In this document: piece after piece, positions 1 through 7,901 of the stretch
Position numbering within the stretch: the stretch's first letter is position 1
Layout of the letters: each line of letters starts with the position of its first letter
NCBI GenBank assembly: GCA_946886065.1
Contig: CAMPHU010000073.1
Span: forward strand, 1 to 19,972
Origin: an uncultured Massilia sp.
GTDB taxonomy: Bacteria; Pseudomonadota; Gammaproteobacteria; Burkholderiales; Burkholderiaceae
Direction of reading: 5' to 3'
DNA length: 19,972 nt
The notes under the pieces: model-generated
What the model was told of the DNA's origin: nothing
Database searches by the model: none
The model's input: the letters and a program-made list of their open reading frames with translations, nothing else
Position numbers and translations under genes: made by a program

Positions 1-228
1 GTGGTGCACGCGGCGCCGGTGGCGCAGCCTGCTTCGCCTCCGCCTCCGCAGATGGCGCCTCCCGCCCCGCCGCCGCGCCCGAGCATGCCGCCGCCCCAGG
101 CCGTCGCTCCGCCGCCACGCGCCATGCCGGTGCAGGCCGAGCCTTCTCCGGCGCCGGCAACGGTCCGCGCCCGCGCCGAGCAGCGCGTGCAGCCTGGCGA
201 GCGCGGCGTGCGCCCGCAGGAGCGCTGA
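1..228 (+). CDS. C-terminal end of a proline/alanine-rich protein (5' partial)
   Basis: An open frame runs from the window edge to a TGA at 226-228. The visible 75 residues are almost all Pro, Ala, Arg and Gln, with runs of three or four prolines, and end in an Arg/Gln-rich tail (VQPGERGVRPQER). Composition of this kind is typical of extended, disordered tails of exported or cell-envelope proteins. No domain or catalytic motif is visible, so no function can be assigned. The frame is open at base 1, so the true start almost certainly lies upstream of the window, although base 1 happens to be a GTG. Strong codon-position GC bias and the lack of a better frame support it being coding. Confidence 0.55.
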   Translation: MVHAAPVAQPASPPPPQMAPPAPPPRPSMPPPQAVAPPPRAMPVQAEPSPAPATVRARAEQRVQPGERGVRPQER

Positions 229-277
229 CGCGCAACAGGCGGCTCAGGCCGGGACGGAGGCGAAGCCCGTACGCAGG

Positions 278-571
278 CTAGCCTCCTTCCCTGCCCGCGC
301 CGTCGTCCAGCAGCATGCAGCCGGCAGTCGTGGTCGCGATCAGCTCCGCGCCGCAACCTGTCTTCATGCCTTCCAGCGCGGCGCCGATGCCGCCGATGCC
401 GTGCGTGCGCACTCCCTCGACGATGGGGAATTCGCCGCCGCACTGGGGACAGGAGGTCATGTGGCCGCGCTGGGCGACCGGCCGGCCGTTGACCCGGATA
501 AATTCGTTTCCTTCGAGGACTTCGCCGCCGTGCGAGGTGGGATCGCCCTTCAGGATCAATGCGCGCATCAT
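278..571 (-). CDS. PAAR-domain protein (type VI secretion spike tip)
   Basis: This 97-residue protein matches the PAAR family, whose members cap the VgrG spike of type VI secretion systems as a small zinc-stabilised cone. Two family-type segments are visible: GHMTSCPQCGGEFPIVEG (about 36-53) and GMKTGCGAELIA (about 68-79), after an N-terminal GDPTSHGG (9-16). His14, His37, His57 and Cys73 are plausible zinc ligands; this is inferred from family architecture. Two ATGs are adjacent, and an AAGGAG ribosome-binding site sits 6 nt before the first, at 571. The protein is only the PAAR domain plus a short acidic/Gly tail, with no fused effector. No vgrG, hcp or other secretion gene lies nearby, so it is an orphan or acts with systems elsewhere. 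Confidence 0.85.
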   Translation of the reverse strand: MMRALILKGDPTSHGGEVLEGNEFIRVNGRPVAQRGHMTSCPQCGGEFPIVEGVRTHGIGGIGAALEGMKTGCGAELIATTTAGCMLLDDGAGREGG

Positions 572-702
572 GGCTCGCTCCTTCGGAAAGCTTCCACTCT
601 AGGATTGCGCGCACAGGGCGGCTTGATGACGCACAAGCGTACAGGGCCCCTGCGTCAGCGACGTGTATGTCCCGCTATGTCCCCAAGAGATGGGAGTAGT
701 TC

Positions 703-730
703 AGGCCGGCAATGCGCCGGCCTTTTTTTT
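703..730 (+). terminator. Strong rho-independent terminator, plus strand
   Basis: An 8-bp stem AGGCCGGC / GCCGGCCT with a 5-nt loop (AATGC) is followed by eight consecutive T residues at 723-730. The opposite strand has no U-rich tail, so it works only left to right. The nearest plus-strand gene ends at 228, and the PAAR gene in between is on the minus strand. What this terminator serves is therefore unclear: a long 3' extension of the first gene or an unannotated small RNA. Confidence 0.85.
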
Positions 731-795
731 CGCCGATCCGGCACCATCTACGGGTTTGGCTACAATGCCACCCTTTAGAAGACAGGACTAGGACC

Positions 796-1062
796 ATGGA
801 CCCGAAAGAATCCCTCATCGAATACCCGAGCGACTTCCCGATCAAGGTGATGGGCGCCACGCATGCGGATTTCGCCGCGGCGATCATCGAGGTCGTGAAG
901 GTGTACGACCCGACCTTCGACGAAGGCAAGCTGCAGAGCCGTCCTTCGGCGAAGGGCAACTACACCGGCTTGACCTGCACCGTGCGCGCCACCAGCCGCG
1001 AGATGCTGGACGACGTCTACCGCGCCCTGTCCTCGCACCACATGGTGAAGATGGTTCTCTGA
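796..1062 (+). CDS. ybeD: YbeD / DUF493 family protein
   Basis: This 88-residue protein begins MDPKESLIEYPSDFPIKVMG and carries the DUF493 pattern: F-P-[IL]-K-V-[IM]-G near the N-terminus, then a small alpha/beta fold ending in DDVYRALSSHHMVKMVL. YbeD resembles the regulatory ACT-like fold, and its biochemical role is not settled. It commonly sits directly upstream of lipB in proteobacteria, as here. The reading frame is open upstream to 712, but the ATG at 796 gives the usual family length and N-terminus and is preceded by AGGACTAGGACC, a modest ribosome-binding site. No terminator follows it, so readthrough into lipB is possible. Confidence 0.9.
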   Translation: MDPKESLIEYPSDFPIKVMGATHADFAAAIIEVVKVYDPTFDEGKLQSRPSAKGNYTGLTCTVRATSREMLDDVYRALSSHHMVKMVL

Positions 1063-1079
1063 AGGATCGTGCCGGGAAA

Positions 1080-1129
1080 GCGGCCCCGTCGGCGCAAGGA
1101 ATCGCGCTGGCTTATAATGACGGGGCCGC
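1080..1129. repeat. 11-bp perfect inverted repeat enclosing a -10 box upstream of lipB
   Basis: GCGGCCCCGTC at 1080-1090 is the exact reverse complement of GACGGGGCCGC at 1119-1129. The 28-nt interior contains TATAAT at 1113-1118. There is no T-tract, so it is not a normal intrinsic terminator. It could be an operator-like site or an RNA hairpin made on ybeD-lipB readthrough transcripts. Function is inferred only from position. Confidence 0.6.
1113..1118 (+). promoter_or_regulatory. Possible -10 box for lipB
   Basis: A perfect TATAAT lies 34 bp before the lipB ATG. No convincing -35 hexamer is present at 16-18 bp upstream, so this is a tentative promoter that may need an activator or may not be used. 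Confidence 0.35.
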
Positions 1130-1152
1130 CCATATTCCCGATTGATACCTTC

Positions 1153-1878
1153 ATGTCATCGACCCGTCCCGCCGCGCCGGTCATCCGCGAACTCGGCCGC
1201 GCCGACTACGAACCCACCTTCGCCGCCATGCGCGCCTTCACCGACGCGCGCACGCCGGACACCCAGGACGAGCTGTGGATCGTCGAGCACCCGCCCGTCT
1301 TCACCCTGGGCCTGGGCGCCGACCGCGCCCACGTGCTGGCGCCGCACGACGTCCCGGTGGTGCAGACCGACCGTGGCGGCGAGGTGACTTACCACGGTCC
1401 CGGACAGGTCGTTATCTATTTGCTCATGGATCTGCGCCGCAACAAGCCGGGCGGCAAGCTGTATGCCCGCCAATTTGTTGCGAAAATCGAACAAGCGGTG
1501 ATTGATGTGCTGGCGGCGTATAATCTTGCGGGTGAACGCGTTGCCGGCGCGCCCGGCATCTACATGGCGGACGGTCCGCGCAAGGGCGCGAAGATCGCCG
1601 CGCTCGGCCTGAAGGTGCGCGGCAACGGCTGCACCTACCATGGCGTGTCGCTGAACGTGGCCATGGACCTGGCGCCGTTCACGTGGATCAACCCCTGCGG
1701 TTATTCCGGCCTGGCCACGGTCGACATGCGCACCATGGGCGTCGAAGCGCCGCTGGCCGACGTCCAGCAGGCCCTGGCGCGCGAACTGGTGCGCCAGCTG
1801 GCCACCAGCGATATCGCCAGCGAGTTGGCCAGCGAAGTGGCCACCAGCGGCGAGCTCGTTCCCGAACAAACCAACTGA
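1153..1878 (+). CDS. lipB: Octanoyl-[acyl carrier protein]:protein N-octanoyltransferase
   Basis: LipB moves the octanoyl group from octanoyl-ACP to the lipoyl domains of pyruvate and 2-oxoglutarate dehydrogenases and the glycine cleavage H protein, the first step of lipoate synthesis. The 241-residue product has the family signature [12 protein letters not shown] (74-85), the catalytic lysine in [10 protein letters not shown] (Lys147) and the catalytic cysteine in INPCGYSG (Cys182), the expected acyl-enzyme pair. The frame is open to 1069, but the ATG at 1153 gives an N-terminus that aligns with known LipB proteins; an ATG at 1117 is a less likely alternative. The last 25 or so residues form an Ala/Ser/Glu-rich low-complexity tail absent from E. 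coli LipB (213 residues). lipA follows after 23 bp, so the two are probably co-transcribed. Confidence 0.97.
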   Translation: MSSTRPAAPVIRELGRADYEPTFAAMRAFTDARTPDTQDELWIVEHPPVFTLGLGADRAHVLAPHDVPVVQTDRGGEVTYHGPGQVVIYLLMDLRRNKPGGKLYARQFVAKIEQAVIDVLAAYNLAGERVAGAPGIYMADGPRKGAKIAALGLKVRGNGCTYHGVSLNVAMDLAPFTWINPCGYSGLATVDMRTMGVEAPLADVQQALARELVRQLATSDIASELASEVATSGELVPEQTN

Positions 1879-1901
1879 ACGCCCTCCGGGGCCTACGCCA
1901 A

Positions 1902-2894
1902 ATGACTTCCGAAATCGACAACGGCAACGCCGCCGCCTCCGCCTACAACGCCAGCGAAAAGCAGAAGGGCGCCAGCAAGACGTCGCGCATCCCGATCAAG
2001 ATCATTCCGATCGCCGAGACCGAGCGCCTGAAGAAGCCGGACTGGATCCGCGTGAAGGCGGCGACCGCTTCCTCGCGCTTCTACGAGATCAAGGACATCC
2101 TGCGCGCCAACAACCTGGTGACGGTGTGCGAGGAAGCCAGCTGCCCGAACATCGGCGAATGCTTCGGCAAGGGCACCGCGACCTTCATGATCATGGGCGA
2201 CAAGTGCACCCGCCGCTGCCCGTTCTGCGACGTCGGCCACGGCCGTCCGGACCCGCTGGACGTGAACGAGCCGGGCAACCTGGCCAAGACCATCGCCGAC
2301 CTGCGCCTGTCCTACGTCGTGATCACGTCGGTCGACCGCGACGACCTGCGTGACGGCGGCGCCGGCCACTTCGTCGAGTGCATCACCAAGACCCGTGCGC
2401 TGTCGCCGAACACCAAGATCGAAGTGCTGGTGCCGGACTTCCGCGGCCGCCTGGAAAAGGCCCTGAACATCTTCGCCGACGGCCTGCCGGACGTGATGAA
2501 CCACAACCTGGAAACCGTGCCGCGCCTGTACAAGGAAGCGCGCCCGGGCGCCGACTACAAGCACTCGCTGGTGCTGCTGCGCGACTTCAAGAAGATGTAC
2601 CCGAGCGCGGTCACCAAGTCGGGCCTGATGGTGGGCCTGGGCGAGACCGACGAAGAGATCCTGGAAGTGATGCGCGACATGCGCGAGCACGACATCGACA
2701 TGCTGACCATCGGCCAGTACCTGGCGCCGTCGAACTCGCACCTGCCGGTGCGCCGCTACGTGCACCCGGACACCTTCAAGATGTTCGAAGAGAAGGCCTA
2801 CGAAATGGGCTTCGTGCACGCCGCGGTGGGCGCGATGGTGCGTTCGTCGTACCACGCCGACCAGCAGGCGCACGACGCGGGCGTCGCCGCATAA
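1902..2894 (+). CDS. lipA: Lipoyl synthase (radical SAM)
   Basis: LipA inserts two sulfur atoms into protein-bound octanoyl groups to finish lipoate, using S-adenosylmethionine and two 4Fe-4S clusters. The 330-residue product shows both cluster motifs: CX4CX5C at Cys76/81/87 (sacrificial auxiliary cluster) and CX3CX2C at Cys102/106/109 (radical SAM cluster). The C-terminal RSSYHAD (314-320) supplies the serine ligand known in this family. The frame is open back to 1683 inside lipB, but the ATG at 1902 gives the family-typical N-terminus. The first 25 or so residues are an Asn/Ala/Ser-rich leader before the conserved RIPIKIIP. It lies 23 bp after lipB and is followed by a strong terminator, closing the block. 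Confidence 0.98.
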   Translation: MTSEIDNGNAAASAYNASEKQKGASKTSRIPIKIIPIAETERLKKPDWIRVKAATASSRFYEIKDILRANNLVTVCEEASCPNIGECFGKGTATFMIMGDKCTRRCPFCDVGHGRPDPLDVNEPGNLAKTIADLRLSYVVITSVDRDDLRDGGAGHFVECITKTRALSPNTKIEVLVPDFRGRLEKALNIFADGLPDVMNHNLETVPRLYKEARPGADYKHSLVLLRDFKKMYPSAVTKSGLMVGLGETDEEILEVMRDMREHDIDMLTIGQYLAPSNSHLPVRRYVHPDTFKMFEEKAYEMGFVHAAVGAMVRSSYHADQQAHDAGVAA

Positions 2895-2916
2895 TCCAGG
2901 TGTTATCCGGGCATCG

Positions 2917-2943
2917 AAAGGGACGGCGCTGCCGTCCCTTTTT
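2917..2943 (+). terminator. Rho-independent terminator of the lipB-lipA unit
   Basis: An 11-bp perfect stem AAAGGGACGGC / GCCGTCCCTTT with a 3-nt loop (GCT) ends in five T residues. It lies 23 bp after the lipA stop codon. Confidence 0.95.
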
Positions 2944-3017
2944 CCGTTCTGCATTGGAACGAGGTATCTGCCGCATCCACGCTATAGTGATAACAAGAAG
3001 ACATCGTTCAAACGACC

Positions 3018-5000
3018 ATGAGTGAGCACCGAGACCACCCTCCTTCCGACAACACCGAAGACGACGACGCCTGGCTGGAGCGCGAACTCCAGCTGGACCG
3101 CCGCGGCATCGAGCTGGTCAAGATGGAAGGCCGCGTCTTCCTGCGCTTCTCCGGTGAGGTCCGCTACGAAGGCCTGCGCGTGCCCTACCGCCTGGTGCCG
3201 GCGCGCGGCGTGCTGGCCAAGCCGAGCAAGTGGCGCAAGATGGACCTGCCGGCGCGCCGCGCGCTGATCGAGGAACGCACCACCGAAGACGCCATCGCGC
3301 GCCTGCATGCCGATACCGAGGAGTTCGTCCAGGACATCGCCGGGGACGCCGACGAATTCGGCTGGAACCCCATGCTCTTCCTCGACGTGCTGGATGAACT
3401 CGAAACGTCGGAGCCCGCCGAATTCGTGTTCCAGCGCATCTCGCAGCGCCTGACCCATGCGGTCGAGCGCGAGCAGGAAGAGCGCCACGCCGCGCGCACC
3501 AAGGAAAGTATCAACCTGGCCGAGTACCCGCAGTCCTTCGAAGTGGCCAGCCGCATGCCGCGCAAGTTCATCGCGCTGCTCGGCCCCACCAATTCCGGCA
3601 AGACCCACCGCGCAATGGAGGAGCTGGCCAAGGCCTCCAGCGGCGTCTACCTGGCCCCGCTGCGCCTGCTGGCGCTGGAAAACTACGAGCGCCTGCAGGC
3701 CGCGCGCCCGCACGGCAAGGAAATCAAGGTCAGCCTGATCACGGGCGAGGAACGCCGCCTGGCCGAAGGCGCGACCCACGTGGCCAGCACGGTCGAGATG
3801 CTGGACACCAAGCGCCAGGTCGAAGTGGCCGTGATCGACGAGATCCAGATGCTGGCCGACCGCGACCGCGGCGCCGCCTGGACCACGGCCGTGTGCGGTG
3901 CGCCGGCGGCGACGGTGTACCTGGTCGGCGCGCCGGAAGCGCGGCGCGCGATCGAGGCGCTGGCCGAGCGCCTGGAAGTGCCGCTCGAAGTGCACGTGCT
4001 CAAGCGCATGGCGCCGCTGGCGATGGAGCCTGCGCCCGTGCGCAAGCTGTCCAACCTGCGCCGCGGCGACGCGGTGATCGCCTTCTCGCGGCGCGACGTG
4101 CTGATGTGGCGCGACATGATCACCGAGAAGGGCCTGTCGGTGGCGACCGTCTACGGCAACCTGTCGCCGGAAGTGCGGCGCGCGCAAGCCGAGCGCTTCC
4201 GCGAAGGGCAGGCCGATATCGTGGTCGGCACCGATGCGCTGGCGATGGGCCTGAACATGCCGATCGCGCGCATCGTGATGACCACCGCCGTCAAGTACAA
4301 CGGTGTCGAGGAAGAAGAGATTTCGGCCGCGCTGGCCAAGCAGATCGCCGGCCGGGCAGGGCGCTATGGCGTGCACGAGGAAGGTTTTGTCGCGGGCTAC
4401 GACGACGAGACCCATTCGGTGATGCGCTCGCTGATGAAGGAAAAGATCCCGCCGGTGCCGGCCACCGGCTTCGCGGTGGCGCCTTCGCTGGAGCAGCTGC
4501 ACCGGATTTCGTCGGTGACGGGCGAGACCTCGCTGGTGAAGCTGCTCAAGCGTTTTGTGCACAACATCGACGTGCCGGACGGTTTCTTCTACCCGCGCAT
4601 CACCGAGGAGCAGAACGAGCGCGCGGAATGGCTGGATACCTTGCCACTGTCGGTGGCGGAGAAGTTCATGCTGTCCCTGGTGCCGATCTCGAGCAAGGTG
4701 CCGATGCTGCAGGGCGCCTGGGAACACTGGGCGCTGTCGCTGGCCAAGAAGAAGGTGTGCAAGCTGACGCCGAATCCGCAGCAGCTGTTCTACATGAATT
4801 TGCAGGAGGTCGAGGATACCTGCCGCATGTACTCGGCGTATGCGTGGCTGGGGTATCGGGAGCAGGAATTTTTTCCGAGTATCGAACAGGCGCAGGAACT
4901 GGCGCGCGAAGCCTCGGAGCGGGTGGATTCGCTGCTGCAGCAGCAGAATGCGGCGGCGAGGCAGCGGCGTGGCGAGAAGAGCGGGCGCCGGCGGCGTTAA
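3018..5000 (+). CDS. SUV3-type ATP-dependent RNA helicase (superfamily 2)
   Basis: This 660-residue protein has a superfamily 2 helicase core of the SUV3 subfamily, best known as the mitochondrial degradosome helicase. Visible motifs are Walker A GPTNSGKT (189-196), motif II DEIQ (274-277) within VAVIDEIQMLADRDRG, VVGTDALAMGLNMP (402-415) and motif VI QIAGRAGR (442-449). GPTNSGKT, DEIQM and QIAGRAGR together are characteristic of SUV3 rather than DEAD-box or RecQ helicases. Residues 1-180 form a charged N-terminal region, and the region after about 485 would correspond to the SUV3 C-terminal domain. The tail is basic (GEKSGRRRR), suiting nucleic-acid binding. No exoribonuclease partner is adjacent. 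A possible -10 (TATAGT, 2983-2988) precedes it. The family assignment is firm; a role in RNA turnover is inferred from homologues. Confidence 0.88.
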   Translation: MSEHRDHPPSDNTEDDDAWLERELQLDRRGIELVKMEGRVFLRFSGEVRYEGLRVPYRLVPARGVLAKPSKWRKMDLPARRALIEERTTEDAIARLHADTEEFVQDIAGDADEFGWNPMLFLDVLDELETSEPAEFVFQRISQRLTHAVEREQEERHAARTKESINLAEYPQSFEVASRMPRKFIALLGPTNSGKTHRAMEELAKASSGVYLAPLRLLALENYERLQAARPHGKEIKVSLITGEERRLAEGATHVASTVEMLDTKRQVEVAVIDEIQMLADRDRGAAWTTAVCGAPAATVYLVGAPEARRAIEALAERLEVPLEVHVLKRMAPLAMEPAPVRKLSNLRRGDAVIAFSRRDVLMWRDMITEKGLSVATVYGNLSPEVRRAQAERFREGQADIVVGTDALAMGLNMPIARIVMTTAVKYNGVEEEEISAALAKQIAGRAGRYGVHEEGFVAGYDDETHSVMRSLMKEKIPPVPATGFAVAPSLEQLHRISSVTGETSLVKLLKRFVHNIDVPDGFFYPRITEEQNERAEWLDTLPLSVAEKFMLSLVPISSKVPMLQGAWEHWALSLAKKKVCKLTPNPQQLFYMNLQEVEDTCRMYSAYAWLGYREQEFFPSIEQAQELAREASERVDSLLQQQNAAARQRRGEKSGRRRR

Positions 5001-5020
5001 GCGTTCCGGGCTGCTCGGGC

Positions 5021-5132
5021 AAACTTGGGTCCCCGCCTTCGCGGGGATGACGTGCAAGTGCAGATGACTGCCAAGCCTCTTTCGGCCCGCTCCTTCAAAA
5101 CGTCATCCCCGCGAAGGCGGGGACCCAAGTTT
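5021..5132. repeat. REPIN-like element: 32-bp perfect inverted repeat
   Basis: The arms at 5021-5052 and 5101-5132 are exact reverse complements over 32 bp and are separated by 48 bp. Each arm contains its own hairpin, CCCCGC-CTTC-GCGGGG, and ends outward in AAACTTGGG / CCCAAGTTT. Two palindromic repeats facing each other around a short spacer is the layout of REPIN elements mobilised by RAYT transposases. A related, collapsed copy lies at 10904-10943. The element starts 20 bp after the helicase stop codon and may stabilise the 3' end of that mRNA. Confidence 0.85.
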
Positions 5133-5225
5133 AGATGGGCAGCCCACAGATTCGAGTACACCCTCCAGCGTAAACACCCCACACCGTGTACGATCCCGCT
5201 TTTGCACTAACGAAGCGACAACATC

Positions 5226-5648
5226 GTGACCACCAAGCACACCCCCGATTCCTTCAACCAGTTCGGCTCCACCTTCCTCCCCGGCCACCTGGGCATCCGC
5301 ATCACCGAAGTCAGCCCCGGCAAGGTCGCGGCCGAGATGAAGGTCGAACCCTTCCACCTGGCCCCCAACGGCTACCTGCACGCCGGCAGCGTCGTGACCC
5401 TGGCCGACACCTGCGCCGGCTACGGCTGCATCAGCAACCTGCCGGAAGGCGCCCAGAGCTTCACCACCATCGAACTGAAATCGAACCACCTGGGCACCGC
5501 GCGCGAAGGCGTGATTAGCTGCGTCGCCACGGCCGTTCACCTCGGCCGTACGACCCATGTATGGGATGCGACGGTCATCGACCAGGCTAGCGGCAAGACG
5601 ATCGCCCTGTTCCGCTGCACCCAGATGCTGCTCTACCCCAAAGCCTGA
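5226..5648 (+). CDS. PaaI-family hotdog-fold thioesterase
   Basis: The 140-residue product is a hotdog-fold acyl-CoA thioesterase of the PaaI/4HBT group. The signature NGYLHAGSVVTLADTCAGYG (48-67) resembles the PaaI motif, with His52 and a candidate catalytic Asp61 in LAD. The second half (TTIELKSNHLGTAREG, then VHLGRTTHVWDATV) fits the remaining strands of the fold. The start is GTG at 5226. An in-frame TAA lies six codons upstream, so no longer start exists; the ribosome-binding site is weak. The substrate cannot be told from sequence, since members of this group hydrolyse phenylacetyl-CoA, aromatic or medium-chain acyl-CoAs. It ends 2 bp from the convergent thioredoxin-like gene. Confidence 0.9.
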   Translation: MTTKHTPDSFNQFGSTFLPGHLGIRITEVSPGKVAAEMKVEPFHLAPNGYLHAGSVVTLADTCAGYGCISNLPEGAQSFTTIELKSNHLGTAREGVISCVATAVHLGRTTHVWDATVIDQASGKTIALFRCTQMLLYPKA

Positions 5649-5650
5649 AA

Positions 5651-6172
5651 TCAGCCGGCGGCGAGTTCTTTCTGCAGCAGCGCATGCAGCTGCGGGAACT
5701 CCGGCTCGCCGACATAACGCTTGATGATCCGCCCCTGCTTGTCGATCACGAAGGTGGTCGGTGTCAGGCTGACGTCGCCGAACTGTTTGGCGATGTCGCC
5801 GGCGGAGTCGATCGCCACCTTGAACGGCAGCTTGCGCGTCTCGGTGAAGTTCAGCACGTAGTTGGGCGGGTCGTACTGCATCGCCACGGCGACGAACTCC
5901 AGTCCCTGGCCCTTGAACTTGTTGTAGGTCTCGACCATCGCCGGCATCTCCTTGACGCAGGTGACGCAGGACGTGGCCCAGAAATTCACCATCACCACCT
6001 TGCCGCGCAGCGAAGCGGTCGAGATCTTCTCGCCGTCGATGCCGATGAAGGTGACGTCGGGCGCCGGCGTGCTGCTGCTGTAGGAGGCATAGCCGACGCC
6101 GGCCAGCGCGAGCACTACCGCGGCGATGGCGGCAGGCTTGACCCAGGAACGGGAAGAGGTAGGAGCGGTCAT
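5651..6172 (-). CDS. TlpA-like membrane-anchored thioredoxin-fold protein
   Basis: This 173-residue protein has an N-terminal membrane anchor (about 13-32), so the catalytic domain should lie in the periplasm. The thioredoxin fold follows, with NFWATSCVTCVKEMP (63-77) holding the redox pair Cys69/Cys72, and LTPTTFVID with the cis-proline region at Pro138. Family members (TlpA, ResA, CcmG) reduce disulfides in periplasmic proteins or apocytochromes c. The active site CVTC lacks the proline common in CxPC members, which would alter redox potential. The frame is open to 6802, but the ATG at 6172 gives the proper signal-anchor start. No cytochrome c maturation genes are adjacent, so the substrate is unknown. 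A -10 box lies inside the preceding terminator. Confidence 0.88.
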   Translation of the reverse strand: MTAPTSSRSWVKPAAIAAVVLALAGVGYASYSSSTPAPDVTFIGIDGEKISTASLRGKVVMVNFWATSCVTCVKEMPAMVETYNKFKGQGLEFVAVAMQYDPPNYVLNFTETRKLPFKVAIDSAGDIAKQFGDVSLTPTTFVIDKQGRIIKRYVGEPEFPQLHALLQKELAAG

Positions 6173-6185
6173 GGTCGATGCGGAT

Positions 6186-6217
6186 AAAAAAACGGCAGGA
6201 CCATTATAGTCCCGCCG
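6186..6217 (-). terminator. Rho-independent terminator after dolP
   Basis: On the minus strand a 9-bp stem CGGCGGGAC / GTCCTGCCG (one G-U pair) with a 7-nt loop (TATAATG) is followed by seven T residues. It lies 26 bp after the dolP stop codon. Confidence 0.85.
6203..6208 (-). promoter_or_regulatory. Possible -10 box for the TlpA-like gene
   Basis: A perfect TATAAT on the minus strand forms the loop of the dolP terminator, 30 bp before the ATG at 6172. The -35 position (GAAACC at 17 bp) is poor, so the call is tentative. Confidence 0.4.
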
Positions 6218-6243
6218 CCGTTTCAGGTTTCGTTCATTGCAGC

Positions 6244-7485
<1,242 letters not shown>

Positions 7486-7543
7486 GTGCAGTGGCAAGCG
7501 CAGGCGGGCAATGACGGTAAAAATTGCTTACATTTCAATGACC

Positions 7544-7900
7544 TTAGTTAATCACGTCGCGCAACCACTCGATCTGCTCGCCGTCGATGGCGATCACGTC
7601 GAAACGGCAGGGTGGGGTGACGGGAAAACGCAACAGGTAGACCTGGGCCGCGCGGGTCAGGCGGCGGATCTTGGCGGGGGTGATGCTGGCGGCGGCTCCG
7701 CCATGTTCGGCGCCGCTGCGCTGGCGCACCTCGACGAACACGAGGGAAGCGCCGTCGCGCATGATCAGGTCGATTTCGCCGGCCTTGCAGCGGAAGTTCT
7801 GCTCGACCGGCGTCAGGTGGTGGCGCTTGAGGTAGGCGAGGGCGGCCTGTTCCCAGCCCTGGCCCTGGGCCTGCCGTAATGACAGGCGCCCGAGCCACAT
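7544..7900 (-). CDS. yraN: YraN / UPF0102 nuclease-like protein
   Basis: The 118-residue product matches UPF0102 (YraN), a small protein with a Holliday-junction-resolvase-like PD-(D/E)XK fold whose role is not firmly established. Key elements are GWEQAALAYL (Glu18), NFRCKAGEIDLI (35-46, Asp44), LVFVEVRQR (53-61, Glu57) and RFDVIAIDG (99-107). These supply the acidic residues and the basic residue expected of the nuclease fold. The frame is open to 7963, but the ATG at 7900 is chosen because it gives the family N-terminus and abuts the lpoA stop with a 1-bp gap. Translation is probably coupled to lpoA. A 72-bp gap follows before diaA. Confidence 0.92.
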   Translation of the reverse strand: MWLGRLSLRQAQGQGWEQAALAYLKRHHLTPVEQNFRCKAGEIDLIMRDGASLVFVEVRQRSGAEHGGAAASITPAKIRRLTRAAQVYLLRFPVTPPCRFDVIAIDGEQIEWLRDVIN

Positions 7901-7901
7901 G

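Noticed and set aside
1683..1901. LipA extended upstream into lipB
   Set aside because: The added segment is Arg-rich with no match to the LipA N-terminus; the ATG at 1902 gives the family form.
1893..2954. 353-codon minus-strand frame over lipA
   Set aside because: Antisense shadow of a strongly conserved gene; it also runs through the terminator.
2954..2988. Full sigma-70 promoter before the helicase (TTGGAA / TATAGT)
   Set aside because: The spacer between the two boxes is about 23 bp, too long; only the -10-like TATAGT was kept as a remark.
2982..5057. 691-codon open frame antisense to the SUV3 helicase
   Set aside because: It reads as His/Arg/Gln-rich sequence with no domain and mirrors the codon bias of the helicase on the other strand, so it is a shadow frame of GC-rich DNA.
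5021..5132. CRISPR-like repeat pair
   Set aside because: The two 32-bp copies are inverted rather than direct, there is only one spacer, and no cas gene is near.
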